Assembly: GCA_002221725.1 (NCBI GenBank)
Contig: NJFT01000378.1
Coordinates: 1 to 20,728 of the forward strand
Origin: Scedosporium boydii
Lineage: Eukaryota; Ascomycota; Sordariomycetes; Microascales; Microascaceae
Direction: 5' to 3'
Length of the DNA stretch: 20,728 nt
Shown here piece after piece: positions 10,266 to 20,728 of the stretch. The first letter of the stretch is position 1; every line of letters starts with the position of its first letter. The translations under genes were made by a program, and so were the position numbers. The notes below the pieces were generated by a model that saw only the letters and a program-made list of their open reading frames with translations, did not search any database and was not told where the DNA came from.

Positions 10266-11593
10266 ATGCCTGGTCTAATACCTCTAATGCTCAAGCCCGC
10301 AACGGCGGGCACTCGGCAAAGCGTCCTCTACTCTTCAAATCCCCAGACTACTTCCCCTTCAGTGTCGCGCTCCCCATCCGCGACGTCGGGGACACCGAAG
10401 GATGCCTTGCAACGGTTGTCTTCACCTCCCGCCTTTCCATCGGGGCAACAAAGCCTACCGCCCGTCGCGATTCAGAAGCATATGAGGCGCTTCTCTTATC
10501 AGGCGGCACCGACCACTCTTCCCATGGTGCCTTACACCCAGGCGGAGTGGATCAAGGCGGTGAGCGAGGTAAAGCGTCTGTATCTGCACCGAAGATACAG
10601 GCCTTGCTCCGTAAGGTGCAGCTCCATCTTGGACAACCTCAAGGACACTGTAAGCATAACTCCATGTTGCAAATATAGGTTTTCTTGAGAAAAACGTTTC
10701 AACAACTAACAATAATCTCCCCCCTTCAGTCTAATGTCGAGCCAGCCTACCTCATCTACCTTAATTTCTACGCCGCCATCTCTAAGGAGATGAGCTCCAG
10801 GGCCCTTCACCCAGCGTCGCCCTACAGGACGACCCTGTTGCGGCAGGCGGAGGCCCACTACAACTGCGCAGCCGATCTCATCCAGGCCGAGGATAACACC
10901 ATGAAGCGTTTCTCTCGTGTTTCTACTGCTTCGTCCAACATCAACTCGCCCGCTGGCTCTGTTAGTTCGAGAGCGTCGACCACGTCAACCCGCCTCTCCT
11001 CGCCCACTCCATCTATCTACGGCATCGATGACAAGCCTGCCGCAGGAGCAGTGACGGCGCCGGCGAAGAAGCGTGTCACCTTCTCTGATATGGTGGTCGA
11101 GCCCATTATCCGGCCTGATTCCCCAACTCTTGGTTTCGACGACTGGGTAGCGCCCACTCCGCCTACCGAGCTCAAGTCAGCTCTCCACATGCCCCAGCCG
11201 CAGCCCGTCTACCAACCAGAATCTACCGAAGTGCCGGAATTTGAGGAGGAAGAGCGCAGAGTGTTCAACTTCCGAGATAGCGAACTTTTCCTGCCCGAAA
11301 CGTCGGTCGACCGATACTGCTCGATACTTTCGGGCCTCGCTACTCAAGTCATGATCCATCTCGCGTCAATTCGTGCCGAACTCGAGAAGCCCACGACAGA
11401 GGATAACTTCATGTCCGGTCGGTCCACACCAGAGTCCACCACGGGTGCCGCTGGCACGGCTGTCGAGGCCGCCAAGGCACTTGAGCTTCGAGCACGCATC
11501 GACAGACTGAAGCAAAACGGATGGCGCCGGAGGCGATTTGATCCGTCGAAGTACCAAGCTCTGCGCGAGAGTATTCTTGCCGAGCTCGAGTAA
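10266..11593 (+). CDS. Conserved-looking fungal protein of unknown function with helical segment and PP1-docking motif
   Basis: Two exons, 10266-10649 and 10730-11593, give 415 aa. The intron has donor GTAAGC, branch CTAAC at 10706-10710 and a pyrimidine-rich acceptor, and the frame is kept. Residues 1-89 are Ser/Pro/Thr-rich and probably disordered. Residues about 90-181 (from YTQAEWIKAVSEVKRLYLHR) look like paired amphipathic helices of TPR-like type. Residues 188-230 are again Ser/Thr-rich. KKRVTFSD at 241-248 is a classic RVxF docking motif for protein phosphatase 1. An acidic patch (EFEEEERR) leads into a second helical region, and the C-terminus is basic then helical (RLKQNGWRRRRF). The ATG at 10266 is the first in the frame that gives a coherent product. 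I do not recognise a named family; a PP1 regulatory role is inference from the motif alone. Confidence 0.8.
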
Positions 11594-13095
11594 TGGTCTT
11601 TGCGCTCGGCTCGGTTATATTCATGGCGTTTTCGGTTAACTGTTTCTGCCAACTGTTTCCTATTTCTTTTACCTTCAGATACCCTTCTTACACGACTATA
11701 CTCTACGACATGGTGTTGACGGATAAGACGCATTTATGGAGTCGACTTGATGCTTTCCTTTCTCATCGTTTTTCTTTCTTCTTCTTACATATCACTTCGG
11801 ACTCGCCTTTACTAGTGTTTTTTCTTCGTTTATACCAGATAGCGCATACCCCATGTGACTAATGTATTGATAAGTCTGAATGTATAATCAGAATTTTGAT
11901 ATTTTCAACCTCGTTCGACCTGTCCCCCTTGTGCTGTGAGCTGTCATTCCAATCGAGGATTTGGTAACTATCAATCTGAAAATAAGCGGCAAGAGCCGCA
12001 GGAACTGGTAACTTGAAACATCCCGTTTCGCACCCTCTTACCGAATCTCCAAACCGCTTATGTCTCGGCTTGGAGCAATCTTTGTCTGTGAGTCCCCGGA
12101 GTCCCCGCTCCCTCTTTAGCCGCTGTCACGTCCTTTTCCGCCCGTCAGGCAGATCTCTATCAGAGGCCAGGGACCCGAGTTCGGATGAAGAGCTTCGGGC
12201 GCAAGGAGGCAGACGAGGCATTGACACAATCTAAATTTCCTTGGGTGAAGACTTTGAGAGCATTTTGGGAGAAGGCTGGACAAGGGACTCTTGACGCGGT
12301 TATCAGTTTCCCACCTCGAATTATGCTGTGGAATTGGCTTGCTCTCCATACTTCGCACATTTATTGGAGTGTTTTGGATAACTCGAAGAATATGACGAGG
12401 CATTATGCTCGCCAAGGACCCAGGGATAACATGGAAAGAATTCCGGTAAACTACACGAGGGAGATAACCAGGTTCACAAGATGGATGGTTTAATGATTCT
12501 TAATTAAAGATGTTTTTCTCCTTCTTTCCAATCGTGTTTCCCCGGGTGTCGGACAATACATATATATATATATATAGCTTCCATGCTATAGATAGGGTTC
12601 TGATTGTAAATAACTCGGCATTTGACCGAGTTGGGACATCCGAAAATTTGGTCAAGCTCACGCGTCTCCGCTTGACGACGCCGCGTGTTGCGTATGCTCT
12701 TGAGGCGGCTCGGTGGGCCTTGCGCCGGTTGAGGTCAGGGAGACCGGCCAAGGGATCCTGCATCGTACATCTACAGCTAAGCAGTTGGTGGACCTTCGAC
12801 ATAAAGCAAGGGACGGCGATCCTCAAGCTCACAGAGAAAACTAGACGGATGCTCGTTCCCACCCCATCATGCCATCAATACCGGCCTCCTCTGCATCATC
12901 TCAGAGCGGGTAAATCATCCGGTCTCCCAAGTCCTCCTCGACTTACACCCAGACTCAAACATCCAGAATCAACACGAGGAAGGTTCACCACGAGCCCGTT
13001 CCTTCCTCCTTCCAGATCCCAGAAATGACCCCGTAATAACTTTATATACGAGGGCAAGGCAGTAACTCCCAACCGAGTAGCTCAAGCAGTGGTGA
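11594..13095. other. Convergent intergenic region, left part
   Basis: Lies between the 3' end of the gene at 10266-11593 and the 3' end of the kinase gene on the other strand. It includes the first gene's 3' untranslated region. Open frames at 12185-12493 (102 aa) and 12510-13028 (172 aa) have no recognisable domain. The second begins across a dinucleotide repeat. A third frame is open from 12805 to a stop at 13063-13065 and reads like protein in places, but has no ATG. I found no intact gene. Confidence 0.45.
12560..12576. repeat. AT dinucleotide microsatellite
   Basis: Seventeen bases of perfect alternating A and T in the convergent intergenic region. Confidence 0.9.
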
Positions 13096-13100
13096 CACTA

Positions 13101-13254
13101 CGATCAGTGGCCAAGTGGTAATTGGAGCGCTCAGAAGGTTAGAAAATTGCAATTTTCGTAGCTCGTGGGAAGCTCCCGGATTCGATTCTGGGAGCAACAC
13201 GCGAGCGAGCTTTTTGCCTTCTTTTTTTTTTCCTTCTTCTTTTTTTTCCCCCTT
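13101..13254 (+). repeat. tRNA-derived, SINE-like element with Pol III promoter boxes
   Basis: TGGCCAAGTGGT at 13108-13119 fits the Pol III A box, and GATTCGATTCT at 13179-13189 fits the B box at nine of eleven positions. If the A-box T is tRNA position 8, the tRNA-like head begins at 13101. The sequence CACTA occurs immediately before it (13096-13100) and again at 13255-13259, just after a T/C-rich tail, as a 5-bp target-site duplication would. TTTTT at 13211-13215 could stop Pol III. The ends of the head do not pair into an acceptor stem, so this is not a working tRNA gene. A 16-bp perfect palindrome, GAAAATTGCAATTTTC, lies between the boxes at 13142-13157. tRNA-derived SINEs are known in fungi; whether this belongs to a known one needs a copy search. 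Confidence 0.45.
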
Positions 13255-13833
13255 CACTAGACTCTCCATATCCAACCGAACTGAGTTTATATACTACTTC
13301 TTAATATATTAGCATTTAAGGGCTTGATTTTCATACATTTCTTTTCTGATTTCCGTGCAGATTGCGGGTGCTGGTCAGTGGTTCCGTTTCGGTCGAGGAC
13401 ATGGGCTTCTTCGGATATCTCAAAGACATGGAAGAAAGTGTTTGGCACCGAGGAGCAACGAGAACTGCATTATCAATATCCTAGTGCCAGTCCCAGTCGC
13501 AGCAAAGGAAAAGAAGAAAGGTAGATTAGACCAAGGACATGGAATTCGACTACTAGGCGGAAATGTGAATGACAGAGACAACGTAATTCTCAAGAACCTA
13601 TAAAATGACACGGAAAAGGGGCTTAAAAGAAAAAGATAAAGAAAAAAAAACATTTGGTAACTGCCGCCAGCGTGGGCTATTTCGTTACACCCTTTTGCCC
13701 CTGGTGTACTGGGTTTCTGCTCCCCATAATACCCTACCAGCTCCGTGGTAGGACGCGGTCAACTTTTTAGTCCTCATAGCAGTCCTTCCCTTTGCAACCT
13801 AACAGGAAAGCATACCCTGGGATGATCCTCCTC
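13255..13833. other. Convergent intergenic region, right part (kinase 3' side)
   Basis: The kinase 3' untranslated region is expected here on the - strand. On + the stretch is A/G-rich from about 13500 to 13650, so a kinase transcript would be pyrimidine-rich. The small open frames at 13324-13603 and 13420-13653 are low-complexity and lack motifs. No gene seen. Confidence 0.5.
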
Positions 13834-15550
<1,717 letters not shown>

Positions 15551-16639
15551 CTTGGGCTGGACAACAAGTGGTGACGCGCAATAGATATGGAGTCGAGTCT
15601 GGAGGCGTGGAGACCCGCGCTGGGCAGGAATGAAAGCTAAAGCTTCGAAGGTTTGATTGGCACAGGAAGCACCAGATGGTACAAGGAGGGGTTGTTGCAG
15701 ACGACTGCGGACAGGCGTGTCGTATGGGCAGACGAGACGTAACTAGGTAACAACGAAGGAATATTGATATCGATCAAGGAGCAGCGAATGATGGAGAGGG
15801 CACACCAAGGATCGGGCTAACAGAGAGCTTAGGAGAGAGGCAGGGTAAAGCTAGGAAACCGGGAAACCAGTGCGCTTGGACTTTTGTTCAGGTCGATAGA
15901 TCAAGAGATCAAGGATGGCGGGGTACGCAATAGGGGAAATGACAAGGAGGAATGACGGAGAGCGGGGTCAAGTCAGCCTTATTATCTGCGCTGCTGCGAT
16001 GGTGGGGAGCCCAGTGGATAAGTAGTGTACGAAGTAGTGTGGACAACGAGGCGCAGGAAGGCAGATGGCTGGAAATCAGGCCCGGGAAGACAGGTCGCGA
16101 ATTTCTCTAGAAAGAATTGGAAAAGAGATGTGACACGGAGAGGCTTTGGGCAAAATAGAAAAATCCTCTATTGATGCGTTGGGAGTCCTTTCAATATTCC
16201 GGGATGCTCCGGGGATGCAGTTTTGGTGATGATGGTTGGTGAAAGAAGACGAGGAAGCAACGAGGCAGCCCCCAGACCCCAAGTTTTTCGATTTTCAATC
16301 GCTGCAGCCCCGAAGCGCCAAGCTCTTAATATACGCTGTTCGGTGCTGACAAGAATGGGCGGCGATGGGCGCCCTCTCGAATCTTGAGAGAATCGGGGAA
16401 GACTGAATGTATGAAAGTCGCTCACTACAAGAAGGCAAGACCTCGAACCCCCTCAACCCCCTCCTCGCCTAGCTTCATTAGACACCTTCTAGCAAGGCTC
16501 AGCTTTCCGGGATTCAAATTACTTGAGACAAGTCGCCTTTCCACTTTAAGCGGCCAGCTGGAGTTGACCTGCAGCTGCATAGGAGGTGGGAACTTTGAGA
16601 CGACGGACGGGCAGTGTTAGCCTACGCCTCCTTCATAAC

Positions 16640-16653
16640 TACTTCGTACGAAG
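16640..16653. repeat. TACTTCGTAC motif forming a 12-bp palindrome
   Basis: This copy of the dispersed motif continues into CTTCGTACGAAG (16642-16653), a perfect palindrome. It therefore presents the core in both orientations, as a dimeric DNA-binding protein site would. It lies about 1.1 kb upstream of the kinase start. Confidence 0.6.
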
Positions 16654-17902
16654 CACGGAGATGGAAGAGACCCGGCGCCAAATAATATGACAAGTCCATT
16701 CTCGCAAAATCCGGCCCGACCAAGAGCAACGACGAAGGATATGGAAAGGAGACTGGGAAGGAGACCAAGAGGAAGGGGTGAAAAGCGTGGTCAACTTTGG
16801 TGAAAGTTGATCCCAGAACTCGCCCCCTCTCTCGTGCGTGCTCTCGCCCTCACACACACTCTCGGAAATTTTAGTCAATTGGTTCTGTCTTCAAAAGTAC
16901 AAACTCGATTTACAGTGAACATTCAGACATTAATGCTGCGGGGCGATTAATTATGTGACTTCATGGGTTGCCGTCAGAGCTTGGTGCCGCGATGACAGAC
17001 ACCTCGAGTCGAAAGGTTCAATGACGCCGATGATCACTCTGTTGGATTGATCTAATGCCACCACACCAATGACGCCAAGGTGCAGGGCTGCATGCGAGAG
17101 GACATGGATAGGCGAATGATCTCTACTTCGCACTTCGCGGTCGCCAATCCTTCGGAGGCAGCCAGTGCGATGTCAACCAGGCCATGTCGGACCTGTGGAA
17201 CTCATCAACAGCGCTGATGCCCAACCTCACAGCCTCGTCAAGATCGATCTATCAGACGTTGTTATTCCCATTGTTCCCTGTAGCACACTGCCTCGTAGAG
17301 CACTTCATCGTCAAATCGGGTCAATTCAATTTGTTTTGAGAAAGCAATGGCATGCGATGCTGTGCAGATTCCAGTGACACGGCGAAGAAGTATGAGCATT
17401 TGTAGTGTCTGTACGAGGGTACAGTACAGGCCTGGCCTTCACGCTTGTGAACTCACAACACAATGCACAGTTGCACCGAAACATTTCTTACTCATCAATC
17501 TCATGTCACAGCACGTTGCAGGCTTCGGTCATTGTACTTCGTCCCCCTGACACGGCGGGAGAACTGGTGGATATTGCTGCTCGTTCAATTGTTGTCCGCA
17601 TCGATGGCGGCAGATCATTCTGGCTATTACTTCACGATCAGTATTCTAAAATTACCACCATCAAAATCAAATAAACTACATGGACACGCCGCTTCGATAT
17701 TACATCCTAGCCATACTGATTGACATTGCGCAGAAGACAAGTCCTTGGCCTTCTCTTTGACCCTCGAGTTCTGGTACACCCTTCCCCCGTCGTCCGTCGT
17801 GATACTCTTGGCAGCCTGACGCTTTGCCTGACACCATCAACCCTTGTGGAAGAGCTGCCCCTCCTTTCCTCCCAGACTGGACCGGTCCATCACGAAGCAC
17901 AA

Positions 17903-17953
17903 CCAATATTTTTTTTGAGGGTTACCGCCTCAGCCACCGCCAGCCAATATTTT
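17903..17953 (+). promoter_or_regulatory. Paired CCAATATTTT elements upstream of the ubiquitin-conjugating enzyme gene
   Basis: The ten-mer CCAATATTTT occurs at 17903-17912 and again at 17944-17953, about 205-255 bp before the start codon. CCAAT is the core bound by the HAP/CBF complex in fungi, and this distance is usual for such sites. A TACGAAGTA copy follows at 18004-18012. Function is inferred from position only. Confidence 0.4.
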
Positions 17954-18157
17954 CTCTATCTTTCTGTCACGTTCCCCTGTTTGTCCGGCCCAGCTCAACG
18001 AGATACGAAGTAATGGGCGTTATTGCCACGGCTTAGAGATTGCGCATCGACCTTAGGAAACCTCGGACATTACCATTCAGCCTCGAGCCGCCCCCAACAC
18101 AACGCCTTCCTGTGGCAGCGCAGCCATAGACATCCTCGTTGTCACTTGTCACCGAAA

Positions 18158-18915
18158 ATGGCCAACTTTGCGTCCAAGAGACTAGCAAAGGAGCTCAGCA
18201 AGGTGAGCTCCACTCCCCTCGCTTGCATTTCCCCCTCCATTTCCACCCCCACCACCACGATCCGCCGACACACATTACCTCACTGCCTCACGACACGAGA
18301 GTCGAGCGGTGCCTGCACATAGGGCTTGGGTTTGCGAGATGAAGCCGCGCTTTGATCAATGTCTAATGGACAGCCTCTAAACATATGTGGTTTTTAGATC
18401 AATAACAGTCTTCCTCCTGGCATCGAGCTAGTTTCAGCGGACAACTTTGAAGAATGGCTCCTCGATATTAAAGTCCTCGACGAAAACCCACTGTACAAGA
18501 ACGAGACGTACCGTCTCAAGTTCAAATTTTCCGGTTCCTATCCCATCGGTTAGTTTACTGCGCTATGCCGTAGTACCCCTAGACTATAGATCTATGTGTC
18601 GAGACCTGGGTCAGACCTCAACCTAATGTGCCGTGTCCACGTCTAGAACCGCCCGAGGTCACTTTCGTGAAAACGGCCGAACGGCCGATCCCGATCCATC
18701 CGCACATTTACTCGAACGGGATAATTTGTCTTGACTTGCTGGGTCAGCAAGGATGGAGCCCAGTCCAAAACGTCGAGAGCGTGTGTATGAGCCTACAAAG
18801 CATGTTGACGGGCAACACTAAGAACGAGCGACCCCCCGGCGACGAAGAGTTTGTACGAGGAAACCGACTGCGCCCCCGAGACATCGATTTTTACTATCAC
18901 GATAACACCGTGTAG
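18158..18915 (+). CDS. Ubiquitin-conjugating enzyme E2, UBE2W type (Ubc16-like)
   Basis: Transfers activated ubiquitin from E1 to substrates. Exons 18158-18202, 18398-18548 and 18647-18915 join in frame to 154 aa, close to the length of UBE2W in other eukaryotes. The UBC fold is complete: helix 1 from SKRLAKELSK, then FKFSGSYPIEPPEVTF, then HPHIYSNGIICLDLL with catalytic Cys93, then WSPVQNVESVCMSLQSML. The HPH in place of the HPN tripeptide of most E2s, and the ending FYYHDNTV (YHDDT-like in UBE2W), point to UBE2W. That enzyme is known to attach ubiquitin to the alpha-amino group of disordered N-termini; that this protein does so is inference. The start ATG follows ACCGAAA, and the next exons leave no alternative. 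Confidence 0.92.
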
Positions 18916-20351
18916 TTGTCATGCTGGGAATGGCAGTTGCCGATGCCGATATACGTTGATGAGATATGAAATTGTACGGCGGAGAAATGTCTTTCGGAGA
19001 GCTTCTCTTGTATTATTGTGGTTACCAAGTGCATTCCAAGTGGATAGGTCTGGCGGCTGGAGGAGCGTTGTTATTAGGCCTTCTCCCACTCTCCCGCGTC
19101 TACATAGCAAGGAAGGCGTGCGCATTATGGAGTTCGGGCCCTCTTTATTCTTTATGATCATCATACCCTTCTCGTCTCCTTAGCGCTCTGATTGCGGACC
19201 CTTTGGCGCGTGTGGAAGTGGATTATGGAAGCGAATCGAGCCGGCTCGGTGTGCAAGTGTAGGCTGGCTATTGGAGATGGTAAGGGATCATAGAGCTAGC
19301 ATGGGATTCTACTAAAAACAGGGCGTAGGCGGAAATACTTTTGTTCTTTTTTTCTTCTTTATTCCCTCCTTTTGCGTTACTGCGAGTCTGGGCTAGACTG
19401 AAAGAGTCTGGATGGTTAAGGCTAGATAGCGGCAATGGATGTGGCCTCGTGACGCTGTCGAGGCCAGGTTTTTAACCTATGTGGCAACTGCAGAGTTCGT
19501 AGCTCGAGGACTTGATCTTGACAGCTTGTGAGGTCGTGCGTTCCCTTCAAACTTCTCGACTGTTTGTGATGGTTGTAAAGAGTGGACGATTTATATACGG
19601 AAGGGAGGCAGCAACGGGTATTCCATAAAGCACAACGACAGACAGTATCTTACGAGGTGGAAACGTCCTATTGGAAATTGTAGTCGATGCCTATTTTAAT
19701 GGTTGGCGATTCGCATCCCGCGGGTGTCTGAGTAGTGGGAGGTAAGATTATTATGCAAGGAGCTGTCCGATCCTATGCGTGACGTCATGAGGCTCTTCAT
19801 TCCCCCCCTGCGATCCCTCGGGTGCGGCGATCCTGAGTTGCCGGGTATGGCGGCCATGCCAGCGCATTAGATGTAAACAGAAAGGAGGGGGTAAAGAGTG
19901 TCACAGAAGATTATGTCGGTACTGTCTTTGGTGGAGGAGAGTTTGGCATGCCAGGATGGCTTGCTATGTAGACGAATCAAAAGTTGGTTCATGGGAGAGC
20001 GACGAGAGCCACCCTCCTCCTTCGCCGCTTATGTGCCCTCCTGATGAACTTTATAGGCCACATACAGCGAGAACTCCCGGTGGAGGAGCTCAAGCACCAA
20101 AACATGTGAGCTATGGCCAAATGGTCTCGAAACAGCGATGCTCATAAGGTCCTCGGAACCAAGTGGTAGGGTGGGTTTTTGCCCATATCTTCTATTTAGT
20201 TTAGGCCTGTATATATATTATATATACATATCCCTATTTTGACCTCTCCTCCATCTATTCTCCCATAGTAAAGTTAATCCAGACAAGTATGAAGGCATGT
20301 TAGTCTTACTTAACTCTCTCTTACTGTCTGGCCTTGTACTGTTGTCCTAAA
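18916..20351. other. Convergent intergenic region between the E2 gene and the transporter
   Basis: Both neighbours end toward this interval, so it should hold two 3' untranslated regions. Short frames at 18966-19157, 18919-19164 (-) and 19956-20147 show no domain and no joinable exons. The only structure I see is the AT-rich inverted repeat near 20208. No gene called. Confidence 0.5.
20208..20228. repeat. AT-rich perfect inverted repeat, 10-bp arms
   Basis: TGTATATATA and its complement TATATATACA flank one T. It lies 124 bp beyond the transporter stop codon, between two convergent genes, where such AT-rich palindromes could serve 3' end formation. It can also be a simple microsatellite. Confidence 0.6.
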
Positions 20352-20627
20352 TCAATGCCCAGAATCCTTGTCGCTCAGGTTAACCTCCAAGTACCTTTCG
20401 TCTCCCGACCTCCGCGAGGCGAAATACATTAAATTCGGGATCAGGGAGAGGGACAAGTTAACTGCTGCAATGAGAGTGTTCCCCCACCCGTAGCCGATGG
20501 CATCGAGAAGAGGGAAGGTAGACAACGGCACAATGGCTCCGCCAACGGACGAAGCCACCGTAAAAGCTGATAGAGCAGACGCCGTAAAATTCTTCACGGC
20601 TTCTATGAGGAAGAGCTGGGCCGATAA
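20352..20627 (-). CDS. Major facilitator superfamily transporter, C-terminal exon (partial, cut by window edge)
   Basis: The 91 residues beginning LSAQLFLIEA match the end of fungal drug:H+ antiporter-type MFS proteins. A short helix with a conserved acidic residue leads into AVKNFTASALSAFTVASS, then a glycine-rich segment and the family-typical LLDAIGYGWGNTL. The last membrane helix (LIAAVNLSLSLIPNLMYFA) is followed by a charged cytosolic tail ending DKDSGH. An in-frame stop at 20628-20630 doubles as the TAG of a splice acceptor. CTAAC lies just upstream on the coding strand (20641-20645 on +) as branch point. The intron donor and earlier exons are not resolved, and most of the gene lies beyond the right edge. 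Substrate cannot be told from this end. Confidence 0.82.
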   Translation of the reverse strand, partial: LSAQLFLIEAVKNFTASALSAFTVASSVGGAIVPLSTFPLLDAIGYGWGNTLIAAVNLSLSLIPNLMYFASRRSGDERYLEVNLSDKDSGH

Positions 20628-20728
20628 CTATTGTTTTCAGGTTAGATGAAGGAGATTTATGAATATGGCCTCGTCAAGAGCCAAGGTCTACGAGGAGGAA
20701 AGAAAGAAAATAGAAAACAAAGAAGAAT

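Larger units (their letters stand above)
15551..18157. promoter_or_regulatory. Divergent promoter region between the kinase and ubiquitin-conjugating enzyme genes
   Basis: The two genes point away from each other, so this 2.6 kb holds both promoters and leaders. It carries three TACTTCGTA-type motifs, at 16028-16036, 16640-16648 and 18004-18012. A perfect 12-bp palindrome TGGACCGGTCCA is at 17878-17889, and two CCAAT-containing repeats lie near the right end. Open frames such as 17405-17674 and 17720-18013 have no recognisable domain and overlap opposing frames, so I call no gene. Confidence 0.45.

Noticed and set aside
12185..12493. 102-codon frame on + beginning MKSFGRKEADEAL
   Set aside because: Reads fairly like protein, but a 99-codon frame opposes it on -, no family is recognisable, and no exon joins to it. 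Left as unproven.
12805..13065. 86-codon frame without ATG, with protein-like stretch AINTGLLCIISERVNHP
   Set aside because: No start codon and no convincing upstream exon. The ATG at 12869, with a donor-like GGTAAAT and an acceptor-like CCTTCCAG near 13017, would give only a tiny product.
13101..13200. Functional tRNA gene
   Set aside because: A and B boxes are present, but the 7-nt ends do not pair, the T stem has mismatches in the standard register, and no clear anticodon arm is seen.
20628..20728. Coding continuation of the transporter directly upstream, including a Phe-rich frame
   Set aside because: There is an in-frame TAG at 20628-20630 and the Phe-rich stretch looks like an intron pyrimidine tract. 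The next exon cannot be placed safely before the window ends.

Overview
The window looks like nuclear DNA of a filamentous ascomycete (Pezizomycotina). The genes carry short spliceosomal introns (about 67-203 nt) with GT donors, AG acceptors and CTAAC/CTGAC-type branch points. The kinase closely resembles the CmkB family of filamentous ascomycetes as I remember it. Promoters and leaders are long and pyrimidine-rich. A Sordariomycete is my best guess; I cannot fix the genus from the sequence.

Layout, left to right. (1) A CCT microsatellite at the left edge and a non-coding upstream region. (2) A four-exon cytosolic histidyl-tRNA synthetase gene on + (1101-3002), with an in-frame upstream extension that could make a mitochondrial form and a Gcn4/CPC1-type site at 966-974. 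(3) About 5.4 kb with no convincing gene, holding a cluster of a dispersed 9-mer, TACTTCGTA. (4) A long pyrimidine-rich leader or promoter leading to a two-exon gene on + (10266-11593). It encodes a 415-aa protein of unknown function with a helical segment and a textbook PP1-docking motif (RVTF). (5) A convergent interval (11594-13833) containing a roughly 154-bp tRNA-derived, SINE-like element with A box, B box and candidate 5-bp flanking duplications. (6) A six-exon Ca2+/calmodulin-dependent kinase of the CmkB type on - (15550-13834), whose first coding exon is only 7 nt. (7) A 2.6-kb divergent promoter region. (8) A three-exon UBE2W-type ubiquitin-conjugating enzyme on + (18158-18915). (9) A convergent non-coding interval with an AT hairpin. 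(10) The last exon of a major facilitator transporter on -, running off the right edge.

The genes are ordinary housekeeping and signalling genes and do not form an obvious pathway or cluster. I see no biosynthetic cluster, CRISPR array or intact transposon, and I found no clearly new multi-gene system. The best candidates for something undescribed are the TACTTCGTA/TACGAAGTA family (ten exact copies, none in a called coding exon), the RVTF-bearing orphan protein, and the small SINE-like element.
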